Assembly (NCBI RefSeq): GCF_021730395.1
Contig: NC_069369.1
Span: forward strand, 64,073,501 to 64,137,500
Source of the DNA: Mercenaria mercenaria
Lineage: Eukaryota > Mollusca > Bivalvia > Venerida > Veneridae
Length of the DNA: 64,000 nucleotides
Reading direction: 5' to 3'
In this document: piece by piece, positions 11,561 through 20,600 of the stretch
Layout of the letters: the number at the start of each line of letters is the position of its first letter
Position numbering within the stretch: the first letter of the stretch is position 1
Position numbers and translations under genes: made by a program
The notes under the pieces: generated by a model
The model's input: the letters and a program-made list of their open reading frames with translations, nothing else
The model's database searches: none
Told to the model about the DNA's origin: nothing

Positions 11561-12832
11561 TTTCACAACTTGACGGCTCGAGTAACAACTCTTACTACTA
11601 CCGAAAATCTCATGCATTTTTGCCGCCAAATCATAAACCCGATTATTTCCTTTAAAGGAGATTTCAAGTTACGGTGTATGCTCCCGATAATAAATACATT
11701 AATTGTAATAATGAATATAATTATTTACATACTTTAAGATTAAAATACTGTCGATGAAGTTATTTCTTGTTTCTATTCCTTATAAAATCTTGTTCTGTAA
11801 TCAAGATACACAAACACATTTAATTCCGAAGGATGTAAGAGACTGCAATTTACACTGACAATGAAGAAAACTAAATGTAAGCGTGTCCAGGAAGGGTTTC
11901 AGGTGTGAGCTGGGATAATCAAGCAAACATGAGCCGCGCCATGAAAAAACCAACATAGTGCGTTTGCGACCAGCATGGATTCAGACCAGCCTGCGCATCC
12001 GCGCAGTCTGGTCAGGATCGATGCTGTTCGCTAACAGTTTCTCTAGTTCCATTAGGCTTTGTAAGCGAACAGCATGGATCCTGACCAGACTGCGGATGCG
12101 CAGGCTGGTCTGGATCCATGCTGGTCGCAAATGAAGTATGTTAGTTTTCCCAGGGCGCGGCTCAAATAGCCAACAACAAGCATGACACTGTAATAACTTG
12201 TAATTTTGATATTAGGAGAAAACAGTACATATCATCGTTTATTAATTACCTCATTATTTCACTCATTTCTTGTTCGAATGCCATAGATACCTTATTCTTA
12301 TATGGATTTTTGAACATGTACCTGTAAAAAGACAACAATCTATTACAAGTTCTTTACAAGCTTTATCAAGAAATTTTCGTATGCCGTGTTGAGTTGGTTT
12401 TACTATTAATGATACATACGATGCTTTACTACTGCGTCTTGTTTCAAGATTACTGAGACTCCACTTGATGCCGAAAGCTATTCCGATTTCCTTTCACACG
12501 TCTTCCCTTCTAAAATTTAAAAAGCTCATCTGTCATGCAAACATTTATATAACAAAATGAACAGCTCACACATGTTCTAAACATTCCAGAACACTACTTG
12601 TTCACTCTATTGAATAAGCTTTAAATTAGTAAAAGGACTGTGATTTTATTTATATTTCAGTTGGCCTAATATAACTAAATATATAGTACGTGCATTTATG
12701 CATTAATCGGTACACAGTTTGCTGCGCAATTTGTACATGCATAGTGATGATTTAAATTTGTTTTGTCCTGATTAAGCCATAATTGCTTAAGTATTTGGAT
12801 GTGCTAGTTACGGTTAAGGTATTGTGTTTATA
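11561..12832. other. Intergenic DNA upstream of the dehydrogenase pair
   Basis: This is AT-rich and non-coding, with one hairpin MITE at 11930-12164. The last ~650 bases before the first dehydrogenase show no TATA box that can be singled out, though promoter elements must lie here if that gene is expressed. Confidence 0.5.
11930..12164 (+). mobile_element. Long-hairpin MITE, GACCAGCATGG family, copy 1
   Basis: The two halves are reverse complements almost throughout. Outer TGAGCCGCGCC pairs with GGCGCGGCTCA, then GCGACCAGCATGGATTC pairs with its mirror, and CCAGACTGCGGATGCGCAGG with its mirror. The loop of ~40 bases (TTCTCTAGTTCCATTAGG) is unpaired. There is no coding capacity. Copy 2 at 45370 carries the loop in the opposite orientation. 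Confidence 0.8.
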
Positions 12833-13582
12833 ATGCCGTTTAATTTTAGCGGAAAGAAAATGTTGGTGACTGGGGCAGGGAAAGGCATCGGACGTGGTGT
12901 AGCTATTGCACTGAGTCAAAGCGGTTGTAAAGTTTATGCTGTAAGTCGGACAAAGTCTGCGCTTGATACGTTAGTGGAGGAATATCCAAGCATTGTACCC
13001 ATCGAAGCTGACTTATGTAATTGGGACGATACAAGAGTAATTATAGAAAAACTTGAAGCTTTGGACGGCTTGGTGAATAATGCTGGTATAGGTGGTCATG
13101 ATTACACAGCATTGGAGTGTCCAAGAGATTACTTATGTAAGTTACTGGATAACAACCTTCTTAGTGCAATAAACTGTTCACAAGTGGTTGCTAAGAAAAT
13201 GATAGAAGCCAAAGTTAAAGGATCAATAGTCAATGTATCAAGTATAGGAGGCTTAGCTTCATTTTCAAATGCACTACCGTATCACGTGTCAAAAGCTGGA
13301 CTGGATATGGCAACCAAACAGTTAGCTCTAGAACTCGGACCACATGGTATCCGTGTGAATTCCGTGAACCCAGCACTCGTTACGACACCAATGACACAAG
13401 CGTACATCGAGAATGCGGGGGAAAGTGTATTTATTGAACGATGCCCAATGGGCAGGATTATTGACGTACATGAAGTCGTAGATCCTATCCTTTATCTCTT
13501 AAGCAACCACTCATCCATGGTGACTGGACAAACGCACGTTGTAGATGGCGGCATACTCTCTAACATTACAGTCAAAATCTAA
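12833..13582 (+). CDS. Short-chain dehydrogenase/reductase, L-xylulose (dicarbonyl) reductase-like, tandem copy 1
   Basis: A 249-residue classical SDR, close to the ~244 residues of animal DCXR. ATG 12833 is preferred over an upstream GTG because MPFNFSGKK matches the start of the other two copies. Visible motifs are the cofactor loop TGAGKGIG (13-20), SRT (38-40, with R39 as expected for NADPH), NNAG (82-85), N108, S137, YHVSK (Y150, K154) and the C-terminal VDGG. This is a complete Asn-Ser-Tyr-Lys catalytic set, offset by one from human DCXR. The expected role is cytosolic NADPH-dependent reduction of sugars or alpha-dicarbonyls, but the substrate is unproven. The gene has no intron. Near-identical copy 2 lies 556 bp downstream on the same strand. 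The last codons start a 27-bp minisatellite that continues into the 3' flank. Confidence 0.9.
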   Translation: MPFNFSGKKMLVTGAGKGIGRGVAIALSQSGCKVYAVSRTKSALDTLVEEYPSIVPIEADLCNWDDTRVIIEKLEALDGLVNNAGIGGHDYTALECPRDYLCKLLDNNLLSAINCSQVVAKKMIEAKVKGSIVNVSSIGGLASFSNALPYHVSKAGLDMATKQLALELGPHGIRVNSVNPALVTTPMTQAYIENAGESVFIERCPMGRIIDVHEVVDPILYLLSNHSSMVTGQTHVVDGGILSNITVKI

Positions 13583-13714
13583 CTCTCTAATAGTTTCAAA
13601 GTTCAACTTTGTACCGTCATAATTAAAAGTATAGTTCTGTAACATTACGATCAATGTGTGACGCTGTAACATTAAAATTAAAGTTTATCTCTCTAACATA
13701 ACGGTCAAAGTGTA
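13555..13714 (+). repeat. 27-bp minisatellite, six units, overlapping the stop of SDR copy 1
   Basis: Six consecutive units of 24-28 bp follow the pattern ACTCTCTAACATTACxGTCA plus a short variable tail. Unit 1 is coding (LSNITVKI plus stop) and the rest are in the 3' flank. Unit types come in the order 1-2-3-4-5-1', which is one five-unit block plus one closing unit. Confidence 0.8.
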
Positions 13715-13822
13715 TCAGGAAGTAGCGAGAGAAGTCAACTTATAGGTTAACATTCACCGACGAATATTGTTGATGGAATTCAGCGACCATGTCAAAAGTG
13801 GAGAACTGTTTGCTGAACCGTA

Positions 13823-14138
13823 AAATGTGTGTTAATTGATGAAAACGACAGTATAACTTTATTTCTAAATATGTGACAACAGAAATGAGATGAGAGAACT
13901 CCAAGTAATGCTTTCAGATCCGCTTTGAATTTGCTGATCTCTTCAATTGTTGGCAAATATTTAAAAACATAATGCATTGACCTATACATTTATTTAACCG
14001 TATAAAAGAAAGTTAGTTGATTTACAAATATGACAAGGTTTCATTAAAATCTACGTTGTGAAAGAGTTCTTTTCTAGAAACATGTCACTGAAATAGTGAT
14101 TTTCCTATAGTGTAGACTCCCGTTTTGAAAACTTTATA
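13823..14138 (+). promoter_or_regulatory. Putative promoter / 5' flank of SDR copy 2
   Basis: A TATAAAAG box lies at 14001-14008, 131 bp before the ATG. About 300 bp of this flank (to ~14120) recurs at 45098-45352 with only scattered differences, although no dehydrogenase follows there. Copy 1 has a different upstream sequence apart from the last ~12 bases, so the two tandem genes probably do not share a promoter. Promoter function is inferred from position only. Confidence 0.45.
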
Positions 14139-14894
14139 ATGCCGTTTAATTTTAGCGGAAAGAAAATGTTGGTGACTGGGGCAGGGAAAGGCATCGGACA
14201 TGGTGTAGCTATTGCACTGAGTCAAAGCGGTTGTAAAGTTTATGCTGTAAGTCGGACAAAGTCTACGCTTGATACGTTAGTGGAGGAATATCCAAGCATT
14301 GTACCCATCGAAGCTGACTTATGTAATTGGGACGATACAAGAGTAAAGTTAGAAAAACTTGAAGCTTTGGACGGTTTGGTGAATAATGCTGGTATAAATA
14401 GTCATGATTACACTGCATTGGAGTGCCCAAGAGAGTACTTATGTAAGTTACTGGATAACAACCTTCTTAGTGCAATAAACTGTTCACAAGTGGTTGCTAA
14501 GAAAATGATAGAAGCCAAAGTTAAAGGCTCAATAGTCAACGTATCGAGTATAGGAGGCTTAGCTTCAGCTTCAAATGCACTACCGTATCACGTGTCAAAA
14601 GCTGGACTGGATATGGCAACCAAACAGTTAGCTCTAGAACTCGGACCACATGGTATCCGTGTGAACTTCGTGAACCCGGCAATCGTAAGGACACCAATGA
14701 TGCAAGACCTCATCGGGAAAGGTTTACCGGTGGAAAGTTTAGCTATCGAAAGATGTCCAATGGGCAGAATAATAGAGGTAAATGAAGTCGTAGATCCGAT
14801 CCTGTATCTCTTAAGCGATCATTCATCCATGGTGACTGGACAGACTCACGTTGTAGATGGCGGTATACTCTCTAACATTACGGTGAAAATCTAA
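14139..14894 (+). CDS. Short-chain dehydrogenase/reductase, L-xylulose (dicarbonyl) reductase-like, tandem copy 2
   Basis: A 251-residue intact SDR, nearly identical to copy 1 up to about residue 185. ATG 14139 is the first in frame and matches copy 1. TGAGKGIG (13-20), R39, NNAG, N108, S137, Y150 and K154 are all kept. The residue just after the glycine motif is His instead of Arg (position 21). The substrate-binding loop differs most: FVNPAIVRTPMMQDLIGKG here against SVNPALVTTPMTQAYIENA in copy 1. Substrate preference may therefore have shifted, which is an inference. There is no intron. Its 3' end seeds an 11-unit 27-bp array. The ~90 bp after the array (about 15172-15262) match those after copy 1 (about 13727-13810), which fixes the duplication unit as gene plus 3' flank. 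Confidence 0.9.
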   Translation: MPFNFSGKKMLVTGAGKGIGHGVAIALSQSGCKVYAVSRTKSTLDTLVEEYPSIVPIEADLCNWDDTRVKLEKLEALDGLVNNAGINSHDYTALECPREYLCKLLDNNLLSAINCSQVVAKKMIEAKVKGSIVNVSSIGGLASASNALPYHVSKAGLDMATKQLALELGPHGIRVNFVNPAIVRTPMMQDLIGKGLPVESLAIERCPMGRIIEVNEVVDPILYLLSDHSSMVTGQTHVVDGGILSNITVKI

Positions 14895-15161
14895 CTCTCT
14901 AAAATGGTCATCGTGCAACTTTGTACCATTATAGTTGCAGTGTAACTCTGTAACCTTACGATCAATGTGTAACTCTCTAACATTGCGATCAATGTGTATC
15001 TCTCTAACATTACGGTCAAAATCTAACTCTCTAATGTCATGGTCAAAGAGCAACTTTGTACCATCATAGTTACAGTATAACTCTGTAACATTACGATCAA
15101 TGTGTAACTCTGTAACATTACGATTAAAGTTTATCTCTCTAACATTACGGGTCAAAGTGTA
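14867..15161 (+). repeat. 27-bp minisatellite, eleven units, overlapping the stop of SDR copy 2
   Basis: Eleven back-to-back units: nine of 27 bp, one of 24 bp and one of 28 bp. Unit types repeat as 1-2-3-4-5-1'-2'-3'-4'-5'-1'', so a five-unit (~132-bp) block present once after copy 1 is present twice here. Unit 1 is the end of the coding sequence, including the stop. The 9-codon period keeps an antisense frame open (14823-15155), which is an artefact. Confidence 0.85.
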
Positions 15162-15502
15162 TCATGAACTAGCGAGAGAAGTCAACTTACAGGTTAACAT
15201 TCATTTAGCACACACGAATATGTTGATGAAATTCAGAGACCATGTCAAAAGTGGAGAACTTCCTTTTACGGTTCAGGAAACAATTGTTAAGATCATTTTA
15301 AATGTAGTCTAAATGAGCAGCGCTAACATTTTCAATCAGGGCACGCAGGCAATTCTTCTAATCAATAGTGCTGAAAACAATGTGTGATATATTTGAATAT
15401 TGTGCAGACACTTTTTAACACATCAAGGCTAATTAGATCAATAGAACTGGATAGCTTGTCGGATGGGCGGACAAATGGATGGATAAGTGTTTTGTTTATC
15501 AT
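15162..15502. other. Shared 3' flank of SDR copy 2, then unique DNA
   Basis: About 15172-15262 repeats the flank after copy 1 (GTCAACTTAxAGGTTAACATTC ... CCATGTCAAAAGTGGAGAAC). Similarity stops there and the rest is non-coding. Confidence 0.6.
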
Positions 15503-15730
15503 TTAAGAAATAATAAATATGTTCATATATTTTTTTCAGTTAATAAAATATGGGCAGTCGTTCGGATGCGTAATAATTAAATCACGAGTGCGTAGTGTTC
15601 GGATGCGTAATAATTAAATCACGAGTGCGTAGTGTTCGGATGCGTAATAATTAAATCACGAGTGCGTAGCACGAGTGATTTAATATTCGCATCCGAACGA
15701 CTGCCCATATTTTATTAACTGATAAAATTA
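15503..15730. repeat. Terminal palindrome with a 37-bp triplication
   Basis: Outer arms TTAATAAAATATGGGCAG and CTGCCCATATTTTATTAA enclose GTTCGGATGCGTAATAATTA-type arms. The left arm contains three tandem 37-bp copies (15560-15596, 15597-15633, 15634-15670), and the right arm has one. The same palindrome, without triplication, is at 24935-25061, and a faint relative is at about 30590-30680. Confidence 0.8.
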
Positions 15731-16297
15731 TTTGAACACATTTATTATTTCGATTCTAACCACGCAAATTCTATGCATTTTACAGTACTAAATTTTAGCT
15801 CGATACGCCATTCGGCTGGCCATATGCTATTATAAAAACCTCCCCACGAATGGAAAGCGTTGCATAAAACGTAATTTTCCAATATTCAGTAAATTTTTAA
15901 TTAAAGTATTAAGTAGTTACTGCTGTGAAAATATTATTTTCAATAACATCTAACTTCGGATATGGAAATCAGAAGTAAATACTCCATTCAAAAGTTATGT
16001 ATACAGTTTCTAAAAATAGTACACGTCACCTATGATGACACTGAAAAATACACACCAGAACATAGCGGCATATAAAGACGTAAACACATGAGTCTGGAAG
16101 AATGGAGCATGTATTATAATTTATTTACTGTTAAAGTAGAATCTAGTTGACACTTGTGGTGACTAGAACGCAGAAATTGTAATCTACGTACACGACCAGA
16201 TATAGAGCTAGATGCACTGATGTTGAAGTACTGTCTAGACTGGCTGAAACATTTTCTTACGGTTAGAAATTATTTGTTTCAGAAAATTTGATGTACT
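15720..16297 (-). repeat. Reverse-oriented copy of the 24.3-24.95 kb repeat (interrupted)
   Basis: This is an inverted match to about 24345-24950, including CCACGAATGGAAAGCGTTGCAT, the CGGCTGGCCATATGCTAT block and TACACGTCAC. It breaks at about 16297, resumes at about 17604-17626 and 22379-22417, and again at 41520-41640, so three insertions split one old repeat. Confidence 0.7.
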
Positions 16298-16301
16298 GTT
16301 T

Positions 16302-17604
16302 AGCTCGACTATTCGAAGAATAAGTAGAGCTATCCTACTCACCACGGCGTCGGCGTCGGTGTCGGCGTCGGCGTCGGCGTCGGCGTCACACCCTGGTTAA
16401 GTTTTTCGTACCAGTCCACAATTTGACAAAGTCTTTCGAGATAAAGCTTTGAAACTTTCAACACTTGTTTACCATCACCATGTCCAGTTATAGGCAAGAG
16501 TACATAACTCTGTCAAGCATTTTGACTGAATTATGGCCCCTTTTGACTTAGAAATCTTGGTTAAGTTTTTCGTACCAGTTCATATTTTGACAAAGTCTTT
16601 TGAGATAAAGCTTTGAAACTTTCAACACTTGTTTACCATCACTTTGTCCAATGGCAGGCAAGAGAACATAACTCCGTCAAGCGTTTTGGTTGAATTATGG
16701 CCCCTTTTTGACTTAGAAATCTTGGTTAAGTTTTTAGTACCAGTCTACATTTTGACAAAGTCTTTTGAGTTAAAGCTTTGAAACTTTCAACACTTGTTTA
16801 CCATCACAATGTCCAGTTGTAGGCAAGAGTACATAACTCCATCAAGCATTTTTGCTGAATTATGGCCCCTTTTGACTTAGAAATCTTGGTTAAGTTTTTC
16901 GTACCAGTTTATATTTTGTGTAAAGCGTTTGACATATGGCTTTGAAACTTTTATATCTTGTTCAGTATAATAGTCTCTATCAATAGGCAAGAGTACATAA
17001 CTTTGTCATCTTTTTTGGCTGAATTATGGCCCTTTTTGAACTTGTAAATTGGTTCTGTTTTGTATATGTCCATGTTTTGTCAAGACTATTTGACATATGG
17101 CTTTTTAACTTTAAACACTTGTTTATCATTATGATTTCCATCTGTAGGCAAGAGTACATAATTCTGACAACTATTTTGGCTGAATAATGGCCCTTTTTGG
17201 ACTTTGAAATTTGTTCAGTTTTTCTTACAAGTCAGCGTTTTGTCAAAACTATTTGAACTGTGGCTTTGAAACTTTTAACACTAGTTTATCAACATGATTT
17301 CTATCTGTAAGCAAGAGTACATAACTCTGTCAACTATTTTGACTGAATTATGACCGTTTTTGGACTTGGAAATTAGTTAAATTTTTCATACAAGTCCTTA
17401 TTTTGTCTAACATGTAACTTAACATATTTGCCATCGTGGTCACACATTGCCATTTGGTGCAAGACTAATTGAAATCCACAAATACAGGAACATTTTTTGT
17501 TTAATCCATTTTTTTGTTTTGTCTGAAAATCTATGGAAATATTTCGACCCCATTCTTCAGTCAATTCTTCGAATAGTCGAGCGCGCTGTCATCCGACAGC
17601 TCTT
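16302..17604 (+). mobile_element. HINE-like Helentron relative with seven ~164-bp satellite monomers
   Basis: AGCTCGACTATTCGAAGAA at 16302-16320 is mirrored by TTCTTCGAATAGTCGAGC at 17565-17582. A stem-loop GCTGTC-ATCC-GACAGC (17585-17600) and TCTTG follow, with TT next. Between them lie a GTCGGC microsatellite (~16342-16386) and monomers starting near 16392, 16556, 16722, 16884, 17048, 17210 and 17372 (period 162-166 bp; TTTTTCGTACCAG, TTTGACAAAGTCTTT, GGCAAGAGTACATAACT, GAATTATGGCCC). Monomers grow more diverged rightwards. The layout is that of Helentron-associated non-autonomous elements. Monomer length is like the bivalve ~160-bp satellite class, but identity with it is unchecked. It sits inside the older repeat arm. 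Confidence 0.75.
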
Positions 17605-17610
17605 GTTATT

Positions 17611-20600
17611 ACTACTGGTCTGCTTATTTTATTTTGTCTCTGTTTACCGTTGCAGATTATAATACAATTGCAGATTAATAATTTTGAAAACGAATGGAGA
17701 TAATTAAAGTAAAGGGTACTTATTGTTCTTTCTCGCCTGATACGGCTGGCGTATATTATATACTATATACTCAGAATGATATGATTTGTAAACATGTACT
17801 ATTTATTTATTTTATTCGTTGTATAAGTATGTGATGGATTGTTCTTTATATTTTTTGTAACAGTTGAGGAATTTTACGTGTAATACCCGAGCAAAATTCA
17901 ACTTAGTAGATTTTTAAAAAAAAAAAACAACAAAAAAGCTAAAACTAAAAAATATAAAAACTACCATTTAGTATTAATTTAAGGTTTAAAAGTAATGATA
18001 AGTGTAAGAAATATTCAGATAATAAAAAGATAACTTATTTCCAGTTGATGATATTTCAATCCTTTTTTCTCTCATTTCGGGTAAATGTTTGTCTTCTCTT
18101 ATTTCTTTCTTATTCAATATTTAATATTGCAATGAACTGTGTAACAAGCGTTCTTGAATCGTGCTGTCCCTCATGTACTCCTGCTGCATCTATGTGTCCC
18201 CGCGTCCTGGTCTGTCTCGGTTGTTTTCTGTTAACCATCTTATGCATCCGTTCGTCATTCTTCGACCTCACTACCCTGACATTGTATCCTCATAGGTAAC
18301 GAATTAGGAGCCTGGAGAATGGCGATCGGATTGCATTACTTTAGGGGGCGTGCTTGTATAAAAGCTGCATATTTTAGTTACAATTTATGTTCGTTTTTTG
18401 CGAAGTACCTGCATTTTCTCTATCGAGACATCATTATCAAGTTACACCTTGTAACCCAACTTGTATGTAACTCGAGTTTGAAATTTTCATATATTGCTTT
18501 CATTTTCATGTACGTGTCTTTGATTGACACTTCTGCTCGTTCAAATATTGATGATTTTGTTGATTCAAAAATGTACCCGCTATACTTGATCTTAGACAAT
18601 ATTCATTATGCAATGATCACGCGTTTAATTATTTTTTTGTCTGGTGATGTCCATCCCAATCCTGGGCCTAGTCTAGCATCTAATGGTTGTTTTTCTGTAC
18701 TACATCAGAATATAAGGAGTATTCGCAACAAGTTAGATTATATCAAAGACAATTTTCTTGACTTCGATGTTATCTGTTTTACCGAAACTCACTTATCGCA
18801 AAATATTTCTGACTTGCAGATGAAACTTGAAGGATTAGGAAATATGTTTCGGAAAGATGTTTCATCACACTCAGGTGGTATACTAGTATATTGTAATTCA
18901 GGATTATAGCCAAAACGATTAAATGACCTTGAAACTATTTTACCGGAATCTCCGTGTATTAAAATAAAAGATCATGATAAAAACTTTATTATTGCTACAG
19001 TCTATAGGCCACCAAACTCTGCTATCGACTTCTGGCAAAGATGTGATGTTCTTGTTGACCAAGCCTTAGAAATTTCAGATAATATTATTTTAGTTGGCGA
19101 TATAAACGAAGGTCAGTTAAATGTAACAAATCGTAAATTTAGAGACATACTTATTCTTAATAATATGACAAATGTAATCAATACACCAACTCGAATAACA
19201 CACAGCACAAGCACCTTAATTGATGTAATTGCATTAACAAATACTGTAATACCGCTGGATTCTGGAGTTTTTGAAACGCCGTCAAATATAAGCGATCACT
19301 TTGCTACTTATGTTTATGTAAAAAGCAGTTTCCAGGCCAGGACATGTTACGCCCGCCGAGTGTGGAACTACCACCAAGCCGATTTTGAAAAGTTAAATAA
19401 CTCGATAAACGCCACTGATTGGTCAGCTCTTAACTCAGACTCTCTAGACGTAGCCACATCTTTTTTTTTGAAAAAAACATTTTTAGATCTAGCTAAAACA
19501 TGCGTTCCTACTAAAATTGTACAAATCCGCCCCAACAACAGACCTTGGTATAATTCATTTATTCGTACTACATCTAGGAAACGTGATCGTTTAAAGCGAA
19601 TTGCAATCCGGTCTGGGAAACCATCAGATTGGCAATGTTACAAGAAAATAAGAAATCGTGTCAATAATATGAAAAAACACCTACGAGAACAATTTTATAA
19701 TACGCTTGAATTTTCCATGAATGATTTAAGTTCTACAAATCCTAAACAGTATTGGAAAACAGTAAAAATGCTAGTCAAATAAAATTCTAAAGCCGAAGAA
19801 GAAATTCCGCCCCTTGAAAACGAAAATCATGACACTGCTATTTCTGACGTAGATAAAGCTACATTTTTGAACGATTACTTCGTATCAGTATCAGCTCTCG
19901 ACGATTCCAATTCTGTTCTACCTGAGTTTGTTGCAAAGTCTAATACAACTCTGTCCCACTTTACTATTTCTGAGCAAGACGTAATTGACGTTTTAGACAA
20001 CTTAGTTGTCAACAAAGCCTGTGGGCCTGATGGTATTAGTCATAAAATGTTAAAGGGATGTTCGAAAACCATAGCTAAGCCACTTTGTACTTTATTCAAT
20101 AGATCTCTCATCGTAAATAGATACCCGTCTTCATGGAAAATTGCTAATGTAATGCCGCTTTATAAGAAAGGAGAAAAATCTTTACCATCTAACTTTAGAC
20201 CAATTTCTTTGATCATTTGCGTAGGTAAAGTAATGGAACGAGTGATTTTTAAGTATTTGTAAAATCATCTAAACACTAATAATCTTATATATAAAAATCA
20301 GTCAGGATTTCTTCCTGGACACTCCACTGTATACCAACTTGTAGATATATATAACCAGATCTATACATCTTTAGACGAGAAGAAAGCAACCTGTATGGTT
20401 TTCTGTGATATATGGAAAGCTTTCGACCGAGTTTGGCATAAAGGCCTTATATTTAAACTGAAGCAGTATGGTATTTCAGGAAACTTGGTCAATTGGATAA
20501 CAGATTACCTGGAAAATAGGTCGCAAAAAGTATTTGTAGGGCAATCATTTTCAAATAGTAGGTTATTAACTGCAGGCGTACCTCAAGGATCGGTCTTGGG

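Noticed and set aside
14823-15155. 110-codon minus-strand ORF with a 9-residue repeat (RNVRELHID)
   Set aside because: It is the antisense reading of the 27-bp minisatellite, whose 9-codon period keeps the frame open.
13555-15670. Possible CRISPR-like arrays (27-bp and 37-bp repeats)
   Set aside because: Units are back to back without spacers and the genome is eukaryotic, so these are minisatellites.
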